A stretch of DNA of 64,000 bases from JAHFOW01 sp046350595 (lineage in GTDB: Bacteria; Planctomycetota; Brocadiia; Brocadiales; Brocadiaceae), in assembly GCA_046350595.1 (NCBI GenBank), contig JAXMAC010000002.1, positions 1 through 64,000 on the forward strand, written 5' to 3'. Shown here one piece after another: positions 26,336 to 36,429 of this stretch (position 1 is its first letter; the number at the start of each line of letters is the position of its first letter). The translations under genes and the position numbers were made by a program. A model generated the notes under the pieces. The model was given only the letters and a program-made list of their open reading frames with translations, searched no databases and was not told where the DNA came from.

Positions 26336-26876
26336 GTGGAATGCCCATGTTATTTTGTCTCAAGAGTAAAACAGGGAGGGAATGTATGAAACAAATATGT
26401 CTTTATGTTTATAGATGATTCGCCGTAGCCTCCACAACATCGCCCCTGCTAAAATCCTCACCTCCATTTTATATTCACCTCAAAAAATATCGTTTCTGGA
26501 AGGTCACAGGGTCAAAACTTTATCTTTTACGGCTATTACGTTTCACCAGCTCCTTTTTCCTTGCCTCTAAAGCTTCATTTCTGTACTCAGCAAAAATCCT
26601 CAAATGTAAACAAATTGTTTCCACTTATTAACTGCCTGCTATTACCTCTCAAACCCCTGTTATTTAAGTATTTATGATATTCCATGTAAAAATCAGCATG
26701 AAACAAATTGTTTCCAGTTTGATTTTTAAAAAATCCCTCTGAAAATATTTTATTTTTTGTAACTCACTCAATAACAAACGTTTGGAGCAATCCAACTCTT
26801 TTTTATTTTCCAGGGGTATGTCAATTGCCAAATATATCTATCAAATAGTTTCAATTTAAAAAGTCGGGATTACAAA
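26336..26876. other. Intergenic region upstream of response regulator with paired palindromes
   Basis: 540 bp, no gene seen on either strand. It carries the two matching palindromes entered below. The C- and T-rich character of 26410-26600 suggests decayed sequence. Confidence 0.55.
26607..26714. promoter_or_regulatory. Pair of AAACAAATTGTTT palindromes, operator-like
   Basis: TAAACAAATTGTTTC at 26607-26621 and the perfect palindrome GAAACAAATTGTTTC at 26700-26714, both followed by CA, 93 bp apart (about nine helical turns). They lie 160-270 bp before the response regulator at 26877. This layout suits a looping dimeric regulator, but the regulator is unknown. Confidence 0.45.
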
Positions 26877-27242
26877 ATGATAACAAGAAGAATTCTTATT
26901 GTAGACGATGAGGAAGGGTATCGAAAGGTGTTATCGAATTCCCTGTCAGACCTCGGTTATGAGACAAAGGCAGTGAATAATGGATTTGAGGCATTGGAAG
27001 AAATAAGAAGAAAGTGCTATTCGATCATCTTACTCGATGTCCAGATGCCCGGGATGGACGGTATCGAATTGCTTGAACAAATACAGATAGCACGATTGAG
27101 TTCAAATATCGTAATTATCACTGCCTATACTGATGAAGAAGTGGTGCGTGAGGCAATGAAGAAAGGCGCAAAGAAGGTGATTACCAAGCCGTTCAGTACA
27201 GACGATATAGAAATATGTCTGAAAGAATTTACAAAACACTGA
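26877..27242 (+). CDS. Single-domain response regulator (CheY-like)
   Basis: 121 aa, receiver only: ILIVDDEEGYRKV with the acidic pair, phospho-acceptor in ILLDVQMPGMDG, Thr in VIITAYTDEE and Lys in KVITKPFSTDD. No output domain, so it should work by protein contact or as a phosphorelay shuttle. It precedes the Cache-domain protein by 102 bp and the PAS protein beyond, on the same strand. A kinase partner is not in this window. Confidence 0.88.
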   Translation: MITRRILIVDDEEGYRKVLSNSLSDLGYETKAVNNGFEALEEIRRKCYSIILLDVQMPGMDGIELLEQIQIARLSSNIVIITAYTDEEVVREAMKKGAKKVITKPFSTDDIEICLKEFTKH

Positions 27243-27344
27243 AGGCTAAAGGTTGTTGGTGAGTTTATTCCGCTTAACCCACCGTCCTTTTGGATGAATA
27301 CTAAAATTGAATGCTGATAAAAATTTAACAAAGAAAGGGTAAAT

Positions 27345-28721
27345 ATGATGCGAATATTTAAAGAACGTATGGTTACGGTTGTAATTACTTTTATAGTTTT
27401 TGGGTTGTTCCCCCTTGTTTTGTTCAGGATGCTTGCGTTCCCCAAGGCAAGTTCCGAATTGAAACAGGGCGTACAGAGAAATCTCGAAGGGATTCTAAAT
27501 AAACAAAAAGATATGATTTCCTTATTATGTGACGAGAAGAAATCTCATGCCAGGTCCGTTTCTGATACGATTCAAAGCGCGTTACTGATTCACGGTAAAG
27601 AAGATTTTGTAAGTCTCTTCAACGGAAAAGATAAACATGAGTATCTCAGATTGAAGACACAACTGGAATGTACCAAGGCAGACTATGGGTATAAGGGTAT
27701 TTTTGTGTGTGATGGCGCTGGGATAATTCAAACGGCAACGGAAAATGAAAAACCCCTGGTTGGAATGAATATTATGAAAGAAAAGTCCTTCCGCAATATC
27801 CAGAAGACCCTCTATGACGGCGAGACATACATTTCAGACGTAACCCATTTTTCTCTCGAAAGCGATTTCGTGAACGGAAATGAGGCAGGCGCCGGTTCTA
27901 TGTTTATGTCATACCCCATCAAGAACGAAAGTCACGATGTTATCGGCGCCATTGTGTTATGGATGGACACTTCAATCCTTAACAAGGCCATGAAGAGTGT
28001 TATCCTGGGAAAAACAGGCGAGGCTTATCTGGTAAATAGAGACGGCGTCATGATTACACAGTCAAGATTTTCCGACCGTATGAGAAATCCGAAGGTAATA
28101 GACCCGGACACCCAGGCGCTCACAAAAAGCGTGGAACAATGTGTTACCGCAAGAACAAATGGGTACGATCTGGACGGGTACAAAGATTATGACGGTTTGA
28201 AAGTCGTGGGGGCATGGAGCTGGTTAAAAGACTTAAATATGGGTTTGATCGTTGAGATAGACGCAGATGAGGCATTAGGAGCGGTAGACAATATTAACTC
28301 CATGGTTAAGTCTCTCATGTTTGTGATCGTAATTCCCGCATTCGTTATTGCCGTGTTGCTGTATAGAAAATTTAATTCGGGCTCTATGTTCGGGAACCTC
28401 ACCCTGCCCAAGAAGGCATTGTTAGGCGTTACCGGCATTCTTGTGGTCGGATTTGTCATGGCAATCCTGGATGGCTATGAATTAAGAAAAGAGCGGGGGT
28501 ATCTCCGTGAACAAAAATACACGGTACACAATCCTTTCAATGTATTTGGTTCAATAATAACCCAGAGGGACGATGATTTCATCAAGAGTAATATTTCTAA
28601 ATTTAAACAAACTCTCCCTGTTTTCAAATCTGAAAATACGGCTGAGGAAAAAGAGCTTGTAAAAAGCGAGATACAGCCATCACTGGAAAAAACGGTAGCG
28701 ACATGGGAATTAAAACCATAG
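27345..28721 (+). CDS. Membrane Cache-domain sensor without output domain
   Basis: 458 aa. TM1 (about 9-30, VVITFIVFGLFPLVLFRML), then a periplasmic double-Cache region (40-320): KGIFVCDGAGIIQTATENEK, MNIMKEKSFRNI, DVIGAIVLWMDTSIL, GEAYLVNRDGVMITQSRF and GAWSWLKDLNMGLIVEID. TM2 lies at about 325-343 and a further hydrophobic segment at 365-385 (ALLGVTGILVVGFVMAILDG), then a charged tail. It has the ligand-binding module of methyl-accepting chemoreceptors and histidine kinases but no HAMP, kinase or MCP domain. It probably signals through neighbours such as the PAS protein or the REC protein. Ligand unknown; nitrate or nitrite is a guess from context. Confidence 0.75.
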   Translation: MMRIFKERMVTVVITFIVFGLFPLVLFRMLAFPKASSELKQGVQRNLEGILNKQKDMISLLCDEKKSHARSVSDTIQSALLIHGKEDFVSLFNGKDKHEYLRLKTQLECTKADYGYKGIFVCDGAGIIQTATENEKPLVGMNIMKEKSFRNIQKTLYDGETYISDVTHFSLESDFVNGNEAGAGSMFMSYPIKNESHDVIGAIVLWMDTSILNKAMKSVILGKTGEAYLVNRDGVMITQSRFSDRMRNPKVIDPDTQALTKSVEQCVTARTNGYDLDGYKDYDGLKVVGAWSWLKDLNMGLIVEIDADEALGAVDNINSMVKSLMFVIVIPAFVIAVLLYRKFNSGSMFGNLTLPKKALLGVTGILVVGFVMAILDGYELRKERGYLREQKYTVHNPFNVFGSIITQRDDDFIKSNISKFKQTLPVFKSENTAEEKELVKSEIQPSLEKTVATWELKP

Positions 28722-28794
28722 AAATGCAAAATGTAAATTTAAAATACAAACGGAAAAATTTAATAGTATGGATTTATGAATGGAGGATAATAGC

Positions 28795-29190
28795 ATGAAT
28801 ACCACGTTTTATTCAACAAAGAATGAATTTAAACCAACGATTGATGTACAGGATGCAAAGGGCTGGTTCGAATATGAACCTTCTTACGACGGTGTTGTTA
28901 TTCATATCAATACCATGGGTGCGCGGCTTTTTGGATTTACCTCTCCTGATGACGTTATCGGAAAGAAGGTAAATGAACTCTACGCACATCCCTTTGATCA
29001 CGAAAAGACATTATCCATGCTTTTCAGGGATGGACAGGTAAACGGCTTTTATACCCTGATGAAATCACGAAATGGTAATTTGTTCTTCATAAGACAATCG
29101 AGTTCTCTTATTACTGAGGGACTCTACAAATGTCCTCTCAAGGTAAAGAACGAATTTGAACCGATACAGTCATCGGTACTTTCATGTTAA
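28795..29190 (+). CDS. Small PAS-domain protein
   Basis: About 131 aa. Core WFEYEPSYDGVVIHINTMGA, RLFGFTSPDDVIGKKVNELY and GFYTLMKSRNGNLFFIRQSS fit one PAS fold. Nothing else is attached. The start at 28795 is preferred over 28780 because GGAGG stands 9 bp before it. It lies 73 bp after the Cache sensor and 176 bp before narK. It may be the intracellular half of a split sensor. The C-terminus (PLKVKNEFEPIQSSVLSC) has no known motif. Confidence 0.7.
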   Translation: MNTTFYSTKNEFKPTIDVQDAKGWFEYEPSYDGVVIHINTMGARLFGFTSPDDVIGKKVNELYAHPFDHEKTLSMLFRDGQVNGFYTLMKSRNGNLFFIRQSSSLITEGLYKCPLKVKNEFEPIQSSVLSC

Positions 29191-29366
29191 GGGATTTAAT
29201 GTTGGCGTAGAGACGCAAAATCTTGTGTATTTACTTCAAAGCGACTTAATGGTTTGAACTTTATAGTATAAGAAATTGCATCGCTTGCTAGTAATGGTTA
29301 CTTAAAGAGTTTGAAACCCAGCCACAAAATTGTTAACTTCTTAAAAGAATTATGGAGATCTGTTTT

Positions 29367-30566
29367 ATGAATTCATCAGTACAAACACCACAAGGAAATA
29401 CAAAGGTGCTCATCCTTGCAACGGTGGCGTTTGCCGTATGCTTTGCAGCCTGGGCGCTATTTTCCCCCCTGGCGGTATTTTTAAGGGCCGATTTTAATTT
29501 GTCATCCACATCAGTTGGATTACTCCTTGCAACCCCGGTGCTTCTTGGTTCCATTATACGGGTACCTATCGGCGTTCTCACCGATAAGTTCGGCGGCAGG
29601 CGGGTTTTTAGTCTCCTGCTGTTATTCGGTTTTTTCCCTGTGTTTATAGCTGGATTTGCACAAAGCTACGGATTTCTTCTTGTCTGTGGATTCTTTTTCG
29701 GGTTGATAGGGACATCATTCGCCATAGGAATCCCTCAGGTTTCTTCGTGGTATCCAAAAGAGAAACAGGGATTGGCATTGGGTATTTACGGCGTAGGAAA
29801 TATAGGTTCGGCGGTTGCCGCGTTTGGGGCTCCGTTCCTGGCGCAATCTCTTGGATGGCATAAGGTATTTATAATTTATTCGTTTCCCTTGCTCATTATG
29901 GCAGTTGTTTACTGGTTTTTCTCCGCTGACGTTCCAAAACCGGCAAACGCGAGGCCAGCGACCTTTGCCGATAAATTAAAGGTATACAGGTCATCGAATT
30001 TGATCTGGGTATTCTGTCTCTTCTACTTCATGACGTTTGGATTTTTTGTCACCTTCTCATTGTGGTTGCCTTCTTACTTTAAGGACTTTTATAAATTAAC
30101 GCCGGTGAAGGCAGGCAGTTTTACGTCGATATTCGTATTTGCTACCACGTTTGCACGTATCTTAGGAGGATACCTCGCAGACCGTATACCGGGAAGGCGT
30201 ATATTAGTAATCCTATCCCTGTCAATACTGGGTATCCTGATATTCCTGAACCTGAACGTTTCCCTATTGACGTCACTAACCGTTTTCTATATGATGGGAA
30301 TCTGTCTGGGTATTGGGAACGGCGTTATCTTTAAACTTGTTGCCGAGTATTTTCCAAAGGATACCGGTACGGTTGGTGGAATGGTGGGCGCTGCTGGCGG
30401 TCTGGGCGGTTTCTTCCTCCCCATTATGCTGGGTACGATCAGGGATTATACGAACAACTATTCATTGGGATTCATCTTCGTATCCCTCGTCTGTCTCGTA
30501 TGCCTCTCATTTATGGAGGAAAAGACCATAACGAAGATGCACAAAGTAGTAGATGTTAAATCCTGA
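29367..30566 (+). CDS. narK: MFS nitrate/nitrite transporter, NarK type
   Basis: About 399 aa, 12 predicted membrane helices. The major-facilitator loop GVLTDKFGGRRVFSL follows TM2. GIPQVSSWYPKEKQGLALG and GIYGVGNIGSAVAAFG in the first half, and NGVIFKLVAEYFPKDTGTVG and GMVGAAGGLGGFFLP in the second, are the nitrate-signature stretches; the conserved Arg (GSIIRVPIG) for substrate binding is in TM2. It imports nitrate and/or exchanges nitrite across the inner membrane. ATG 29367 has GGAG 9 bp upstream. It follows the sensor genes and precedes a TehA-like carrier, so it belongs to the oxyanion block. Confidence 0.88.
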   Translation: MNSSVQTPQGNTKVLILATVAFAVCFAAWALFSPLAVFLRADFNLSSTSVGLLLATPVLLGSIIRVPIGVLTDKFGGRRVFSLLLLFGFFPVFIAGFAQSYGFLLVCGFFFGLIGTSFAIGIPQVSSWYPKEKQGLALGIYGVGNIGSAVAAFGAPFLAQSLGWHKVFIIYSFPLLIMAVVYWFFSADVPKPANARPATFADKLKVYRSSNLIWVFCLFYFMTFGFFVTFSLWLPSYFKDFYKLTPVKAGSFTSIFVFATTFARILGGYLADRIPGRRILVILSLSILGILIFLNLNVSLLTSLTVFYMMGICLGIGNGVIFKLVAEYFPKDTGTVGGMVGAAGGLGGFFLPIMLGTIRDYTNNYSLGFIFVSLVCLVCLSFMEEKTITKMHKVVDVKS

Positions 30567-30595
30567 TCTTAATGTTAAGGAATTTCAAACGGCCA

Positions 30596-30640
30596 TGTAG
30601 TGGAAAGGCGCGCCTTGCCACTATTCTTGCCACTACACTG
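30596..30640. repeat. GGCGCGCC-family palindrome
   Basis: GTGGAAAGGCGCGCCTTGCC with a following TTGCCACTAC, related to 12556-12582. It falls between narK and the next gene and could act as a hairpin terminator. Confidence 0.55.
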
Positions 30641-30690
30641 TTATAAAAAATCGCTGAAAGGCATGATTTAATTCATCAGAAAATATCCTC

Positions 30691-31947
30691 ATGAATATTT
30701 TAAAAATTGCAACATATTCACTAGATTCCCGATGGTTTACCGCTATCATGGCTACTGCCATGGTTGCATCCATTTCTCATATCTATGGCTTCGAAGCGGT
30801 TGTTCCTTATTTTTTTATCGCGAGCCTGGTAATATTCCTTGCCGTGGTCGTCTTTAAGGCAATACGTTCTGTATTATTTTACAATAACACCTTAAACGAT
30901 ATGCTTGACCCGGAAAAAAACATCTATTACTTTACCGTCGTAGGGACTGTTAATCTCATGGGTGTGTATTTATCAAAATTCTTCCATTTATATACAACAG
31001 CATCCATATTTTGGTACGTGGCTATTGGTCTTTGGCTGGGAATTTCCCTGTCCACGCTTGGTATTCTGTTCCTCTATAAGAAATCGACTGATCGAAACAT
31101 AGAGAATATATTTCACGGCGGCTGGTTCTTTATTACGATAGGTACCCAATCCACGGCGCTCCTCGGTATAACGGTCGCCGAACACGCCGTGCACTCTGTG
31201 ACATTTATCCAATTATTTTCGTTCACCCTGTGGTCGATAGGCGCCTGTTTGTATATCATCCTCATGGCATTCACAATCCTGAGAATGGTTTTTTATAAGT
31301 TTGAAAGACACGTGGCACTATCACCGTACTGGATGAACGTTGCGGCAGCTGCGCTCACGGCGCTCACTGGCTCTACTCTGTATCAGCATGTAAGTGTTAC
31401 CGGCGGGCCGTTTATGGATTTCCTCCCTTTTTTAAAAGGATTCTCCCTCTTTTTCTGGTCTTTTGGTTTATGGTGGATGCCATACCTGGTTATCCTGGCC
31501 ATAAGAAAACAGGCATACAGCGAAGAAGGGCTTCTCTTTACTGTAGGCTATTGGGAAATTGTTTTTACCCTGGGTTTATATGCCGTCAGTACATTTTCAT
31601 TGTTTAGTCTTTTCAAAGGACAGTATCTCATTATCTTTTCGGCATGTTTTTCCATTGCATGCGTCGTCTTCTGGTGCTTCACTTCACTGTTCACCATGTT
31701 TCACTTAGTGAGGTCTTCAATATGGATACCCGTCAATGACCTGACCATCAATTATGCGATTCCCTATAGCTTCACCTTGCGCGGGAGGCTCTTCCGTGTG
31801 AAAGAAGTGATACATGAATGGCTGGATCAAACTGTTGAAGGCATATCAAAAAAGCGATTTTGTGTGATTACCAGCGACAATCTCACCTGCCAGATTTCTT
31901 ACCATATACTGGCAAAGAAATGGTATTTTGATCAAGTAAATGCGTAA
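30691..31947 (+). CDS. TehA/SLAC1-like (TDT) transporter
   Basis: 418 aa with about ten hydrophobic helices. Features such as RWFTAIMATAMVASI near the N-terminus, the Phe-rich WFFITIGTQSTALLG segment and FWSFGLWWMPYLVIL match the tellurite-resistance/dicarboxylate transporter family, which includes anion channels (SLAC1) and sulfite exporters. A C-terminal tail of about 60 residues (from INYAIPYSFTLRG on) is cytoplasmic and not part of the core. Next to narK it might carry a small anion, but this is inference. It has its own start 125 bp after narK and no strong ribosome binding site. Confidence 0.75.
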   Translation: MNILKIATYSLDSRWFTAIMATAMVASISHIYGFEAVVPYFFIASLVIFLAVVVFKAIRSVLFYNNTLNDMLDPEKNIYYFTVVGTVNLMGVYLSKFFHLYTTASIFWYVAIGLWLGISLSTLGILFLYKKSTDRNIENIFHGGWFFITIGTQSTALLGITVAEHAVHSVTFIQLFSFTLWSIGACLYIILMAFTILRMVFYKFERHVALSPYWMNVAAAALTALTGSTLYQHVSVTGGPFMDFLPFLKGFSLFFWSFGLWWMPYLVILAIRKQAYSEEGLLFTVGYWEIVFTLGLYAVSTFSLFSLFKGQYLIIFSACFSIACVVFWCFTSLFTMFHLVRSSIWIPVNDLTINYAIPYSFTLRGRLFRVKEVIHEWLDQTVEGISKKRFCVITSDNLTCQISYHILAKKWYFDQVNA

Positions 31948-32230
31948 TATTTACTGTACATTCATGATGTTTTTCGACATTGACAATTTTGCCACCGTTT
32001 AATGTAGTTCAAGGTCAGGTTGAGATTTTAAGAAATTATTCTACTGAACGATATAACTATTGTTCAACGTGTAACTTATGTAGCAAATATAACATTTCAA
32101 AAATCTTATTTTATGACCCTACTGAGTATAGCAAAGGGTGATTTTATGCTAACTACCATACACAAACCCGCTTAAATAAAATAAAAATTCCTATGTAATC
32201 AGGTTATGATTGAAATTTAACTGTTTGAGT

Positions 32231-32749
32231 TTACCAGTAGAGATATCCAATGCCAATTTGAAAAGAAGGATTAGTATAAGTATTACTTTTTTCAACTGGC
32301 CACAGATGTATTTCTTTAACATTAATCAGGGGATAATTGTATTGTATTTCTCCTAAAGGAAGTGTCCGTATTCCTTGAATAGTCCCGCCAATGGTAACTG
32401 CCCGGTCTTTGGCGTATACACTTACATCAAGATAGTGGTCAACGAGCGCTAAAAATCTTCCCTCGGACGTATCCACACCCTTAGGTTTTTCCCGGAACCC
32501 CGAAGGACGCTGTAGCACTTTTAATAACGTTCCCTCTTTCGTATTTTCAGACTCGATAATAGCCCCACTCAAGATAACCATCTCTCCTTTGTAATTCTCC
32601 GGGTTTTTCAGAACGTCACCTGCGGTAATATTGGGTTTTACTTGTTCTCTGAGTTGCTTTGAGATTACTGGTGCACAGCCAATCATTGATACCCATAAAA
32701 TAATCGCCATGAATTTAAAAAATGTGGGATATTCACTACTCCGTAACAT
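32231..32749 (-). CDS. Slp-family outer-membrane lipoprotein
   Basis: 172 aa. Hydrophobic leader FKFMAIILWVSMIGC ends in a lipobox with Cys25 followed by APVISKQLREQV, the Slp hallmark (CaPvIs). Then ITAGDVLKNPENYKGEMVIL and SGAIIESENTKEGTLLKVLQ, and GTIQGIRTLPLGEIQYNYPL near the C-terminus, as in starvation-inducible Slp proteins. Located at the outer membrane, function unclear (acid or stationary-phase stress in enterics). Transcribed opposite to its neighbours and therefore probably a single-gene unit. Confidence 0.85.
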   Translation of the reverse strand: MLRSSEYPTFFKFMAIILWVSMIGCAPVISKQLREQVKPNITAGDVLKNPENYKGEMVILSGAIIESENTKEGTLLKVLQRPSGFREKPKGVDTSEGRFLALVDHYLDVSVYAKDRAVTIGGTIQGIRTLPLGEIQYNYPLINVKEIHLWPVEKSNTYTNPSFQIGIGYLYW

Positions 32750-32991
32750 GATTTATTTATCCTCCGTATTTATAGGAAATAAAATTCTTTATTATGTTTA
32801 TTATAAATGGAAATTGTTCTTAAATCCAACGTATTACACGTATCGAATATTGTATTGATTATTTTTTTTATACTGGTAGTATATGAATAATTTGCTACAA
32901 AGATACTTAGTCGGAAAGAAAAAATTGAAATTTCTTAACACGAACTTATGTTCTGCTCTCTGTTCTATTTTAGGTAAAAGGAGGATGACTG

Positions 32992-34320
32992 GTGGTTGAT
33001 GTATTGGCAAGAGACATTATCCTTATTGTCTATGTATTCTGGTTAATTATCACAGGGATATTGGTTTTCTTTATGCAGGCGGGTTTCGCCTTTCTGGAAA
33101 GCGGGCAGGTGCGTTCTAAGAACGCCGCCCATGTCTATATGAAGGTCTGTGCTAATATTGGCATCGGTACTCTGGTGTGGTGGCTCTTTGGATACGCTAT
33201 CTTTTCGGGTAACTGGAACTATTGTTTGCTGGGAGCAACGGATCCGGGAAATGTGGACTCACTGAATGTATATGGACACTGGTTTACCATGTGGGGATTT
33301 TGCCTGGTTTCCAGCTCCATAGCATCCGGCTCCATTGCCGAGAGGTTTAGTTTTAAGGCATACCTTATTTATGTTGCCCTCTATTGCGGTTTCATGTACC
33401 CGTTCTTTGGATGGATAGCATGGTCTGCCGGGCCATTAGCCAAATGGGGCTATGTAGATTATGCAGGTTCTATGGTGGTGCATTTACAGGGCGGCCTGAC
33501 AGCCCTCATTGCAGCAATGGTTGTAGGGCCCCGTCTGGAAAAGTACGCCCGCACTAATAAGAAAACCTGGTTATTTGAGTTTGGACGTGGCGAATGTTAT
33601 ACTATTCCGGGACACAACGTCTCACAAATGATGCTCGGCGTATTTATATTGTGCGTTTGTTTTTACGGTTTTAATGTCGGTTCTGTGCTGCTCGGGACAC
33701 TCTGTGAACCTACGACTGATGCAACGGCACGCGGCATGATTAATGTCCTGGTAAACGACTTACCCACCACGACCATTAACGTCACCATGAGCATGGCCGG
33801 GGGTATCCTGGGAGCAATGTTTGGGGGATGGCTGGTAAACAAAAAACCCGACCCGCTCACCACCGGTAATGGCGCTATAGCAGGCATGGTATCTATTTGC
33901 GCCGGCGTAGGATTTACCCATCCAGGTTTTGCCTTGGTTATCGGCGTCGTTAGTGGCGGCATTATTCCTCTTGTCGTCCGGTGTCTGGATAAGATTGGTA
34001 TTGATGATACGGTAGGTACCTGTGGTGTACATTGTACAGCCGGGGCTATCGGTGGTATTTCAACGGGAATAATGGGGCTTATTCGTCCCGCATATCATGG
34101 TGTAAGTTGCAATATCGGCATTCAGGCAATTGGTTTTATCATCTGCATCGGCTACGCCTGCCTATGCGCTATCATTATTTTTGGCGGGCTTAAGGCGGTT
34201 GGTCTGTGTCGTGTAAAGGAAGAAGACGAGACGATAGGCCTCGACATCTCAGAACACATGACGCCGACATATCCGGAATTTGTATCAGGTGGTATAAGCG
34301 GCAGGTCAAGGGAATATTAG
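32992..34320 (+). CDS. amt: Ammonium transporter
   Basis: 442 aa, Amt/Rh family, about 11 membrane helices, N-terminus outside. The start is GTG 32992 with AAGGAGGA 6-7 bp before. Conduction-pore residues are present: the twin His in GSMVVHLQGG and GVHCTAGAIGG, and ASGSIAERFSF with the conserved AER. MQAGFAFLESGQVRSKNA is the family N-terminal signature. The C-terminal cytoplasmic tail (from CRVKEEDETIGLDIS) is of ordinary length, without a fused kinase or regulator. No glnK-type gene follows. It supplies ammonium, the anammox substrate and also the nitrogen source. Confidence 0.93.
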   Translation: MVDVLARDIILIVYVFWLIITGILVFFMQAGFAFLESGQVRSKNAAHVYMKVCANIGIGTLVWWLFGYAIFSGNWNYCLLGATDPGNVDSLNVYGHWFTMWGFCLVSSSIASGSIAERFSFKAYLIYVALYCGFMYPFFGWIAWSAGPLAKWGYVDYAGSMVVHLQGGLTALIAAMVVGPRLEKYARTNKKTWLFEFGRGECYTIPGHNVSQMMLGVFILCVCFYGFNVGSVLLGTLCEPTTDATARGMINVLVNDLPTTTINVTMSMAGGILGAMFGGWLVNKKPDPLTTGNGAIAGMVSICAGVGFTHPGFALVIGVVSGGIIPLVVRCLDKIGIDDTVGTCGVHCTAGAIGGISTGIMGLIRPAYHGVSCNIGIQAIGFIICIGYACLCAIIIFGGLKAVGLCRVKEEDETIGLDISEHMTPTYPEFVSGGISGRSREY

Positions 34321-34487
34321 ATGGTAACGTAAATCGATAGTGAGCCTATATTGTATTTCGGTACTATATAACGCCCGACGTTTACCAATAAACGAAACGA
34401 GTATCGTAGTCGCAGCCAAATTCTATTATGACAATTATGACAGAATAAACAACAGCGTAATTAAAACGATGTCTCAAGAGCATTCCT

Positions 34488-36251
34488 ATGAAATCCAAAT
34501 TACTTATTTTGACAATTGCCCTTGTTCTTCAAGGGCAATTTTTTTCACTGAATGGTTCGGAGAATGTCACGGCTGATATCATCACACCCCTTGAACATGC
34601 ACGCCACGAACAAGCTCAACATTTTCTTGAAAAAGGATTAATTGACCTTGCAATACCCGAGTTAAAGAAAATAGTTGAAATCCATCCCGATATTATTGAG
34701 ATTCATGCATACCTTGGATGGGCATACAGTCACAAGGGCATGATTACCGATGCAGTCGAAGAATTTCAAAAGGTTTTAAAAATGTACCCTGACCTTCAAA
34801 ACGGCGTTTTTGACTATCCCATGATAAGAACCATTCCTGGGGGAGTCGGGGAATTTACTCTTCGTTTTGAAGATACCATTCAGTTAATAGATGAATTTCC
34901 CGGTGCACACGAGGTGCTTGGTTTGTGTTATGTGTTGCAAGGAAGACTGGGTGACGCCTTTGCTGAATATAAAAAAATTTTACAACAAGAACCGGCGTAT
35001 TACTATCAAATTACAAAAGCACATGGAAAAGAGACTATTTCTTATGCCGATCATGCCGTCAGGGAATATGAGGAAATTTTAAGGGAAGACCCCGGTTGCG
35101 TAGAGGCATATATGAAATTGGCATGTGCTTACGCAGAAAAGGGCATGCTGGACATTTCCATTTCCCATACAAAAAAGGCCATATTTATGAAACCTGAACG
35201 AATGGAATGGCACGTTTATTTGGCTTGTTTTTACGCAAAGAAATGGATGCTGGATGAGGCATTAAAAGAATTAGATGAAACAAAAAAGGCGCGAGACCAT
35301 ATTTTTGAAAAACTTCTCAATGAAGGAAAATGCTGCATACAAAACAATGAACTTGATAAAGCGGTATCCCTCTTAAAAGACGCCCTTAATATACATCCTA
35401 AGCGTCAACAAGCACGCTGGATGCTTGCTGAGGCTTATAGTAAAAACGGCAGTTTAGATAAGGCTCTTAAATTGTGTAAGGAAACTCTCATATTGTATCC
35501 AGATGATTCGTATACATCCGCTCTCCTGGGCTGGATATATATTCAATGCGATTTGCCATCGGAGGCGATACGTGTGGCGGGACAGGCAATTAACAAAGCT
35601 CCGGAAAACTCAGAAATCCTTGCACTCATGGCCATGCTCCATGCATCCCAAAATCAGATACGTGAAGCATTGGCGCTCTGCACGACGATTGTTAATAAAA
35701 CCGTTGAAAATGACCGTGTCACAAAAGACTTCGGCTGGGTTAAAGGAACAGTACCATCCATGAAACAAAAGTTCAGGGAGGTACTTGATGTGTTGGAGAT
35801 AAAACCTGACTATACAGAAGGATATCACTGTTTGGGGTGGCTGTATTCAAAAAATGGAGAAATTGAGAAGGCTGTAAATGCCTACAAAAAAGCAATTGAA
35901 TTAGCGCCAGATTCAGCAGATGCTCATCTTTATCTGGGAAATATGTATATTCAAGAGGGCGAAATAAAGGACGCTTTGCAAGAATATTCCAGGGTATTCG
36001 AAATCCTGTCAATAAAAGCCGGGGATGATATGGCATGTGGATTGACATACCTTAAGAATGGTGATACAGAGCAAGCGATAGAGTGTTTCAAGAGTGTGCT
36101 GATGTTTGATCCTGAATGTAAAGATGCCTGCCTTTCCCTTGCAGATGCTTATGAAAAAAGGGGGCAGTATAGTATGTCTGCACCTTTAAGGTTGCAGGCA
36201 GAAAGAATGAAACAAGAAATATCTGATATTGTAAAGCCACAAGCAAAATGA
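34488..36251 (+). CDS. Exported tetratricopeptide-repeat protein
   Basis: 587 aa. A signal peptide (MKSKLLILTIALVLQGQFFS) is followed by at least twelve TPR-like units, for instance LIDLAIPELKKIVEIHPDII, YLGWAYSHKGMITDAVEEF, GCVEAYMKLACAYAEKGML and YHCLGWLYSKNGEIEKAVNA. The pattern W-LG-Y-A-P recurs throughout, covering nearly the whole mature protein. It should be a periplasmic or surface scaffold binding other proteins. A short exact motif TTGCCCTTG...CAAGGGCAA within its first codons (about 34517-34540) is an inverted repeat that could fold at the start of the message. No partner can be named. Confidence 0.85.
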   Translation: MKSKLLILTIALVLQGQFFSLNGSENVTADIITPLEHARHEQAQHFLEKGLIDLAIPELKKIVEIHPDIIEIHAYLGWAYSHKGMITDAVEEFQKVLKMYPDLQNGVFDYPMIRTIPGGVGEFTLRFEDTIQLIDEFPGAHEVLGLCYVLQGRLGDAFAEYKKILQQEPAYYYQITKAHGKETISYADHAVREYEEILREDPGCVEAYMKLACAYAEKGMLDISISHTKKAIFMKPERMEWHVYLACFYAKKWMLDEALKELDETKKARDHIFEKLLNEGKCCIQNNELDKAVSLLKDALNIHPKRQQARWMLAEAYSKNGSLDKALKLCKETLILYPDDSYTSALLGWIYIQCDLPSEAIRVAGQAINKAPENSEILALMAMLHASQNQIREALALCTTIVNKTVENDRVTKDFGWVKGTVPSMKQKFREVLDVLEIKPDYTEGYHCLGWLYSKNGEIEKAVNAYKKAIELAPDSADAHLYLGNMYIQEGEIKDALQEYSRVFEILSIKAGDDMACGLTYLKNGDTEQAIECFKSVLMFDPECKDACLSLADAYEKRGQYSMSAPLRLQAERMKQEISDIVKPQAK

Positions 36252-36429
36252 TTTCCTGTAATCTCTCCACACGCTGCAAAGTCACATGTCATCTTATCCT
36301 GTCTTCGGGTTTTGCTTTGTTTCAAAACAAAAATTTTGTAAAATATGTGCTAATCAACATTTATAATTTCGTGATTTTTTAATATACACTAATTATTTTA
36401 AATTACCCATTATGATGGAGATGGTATGT

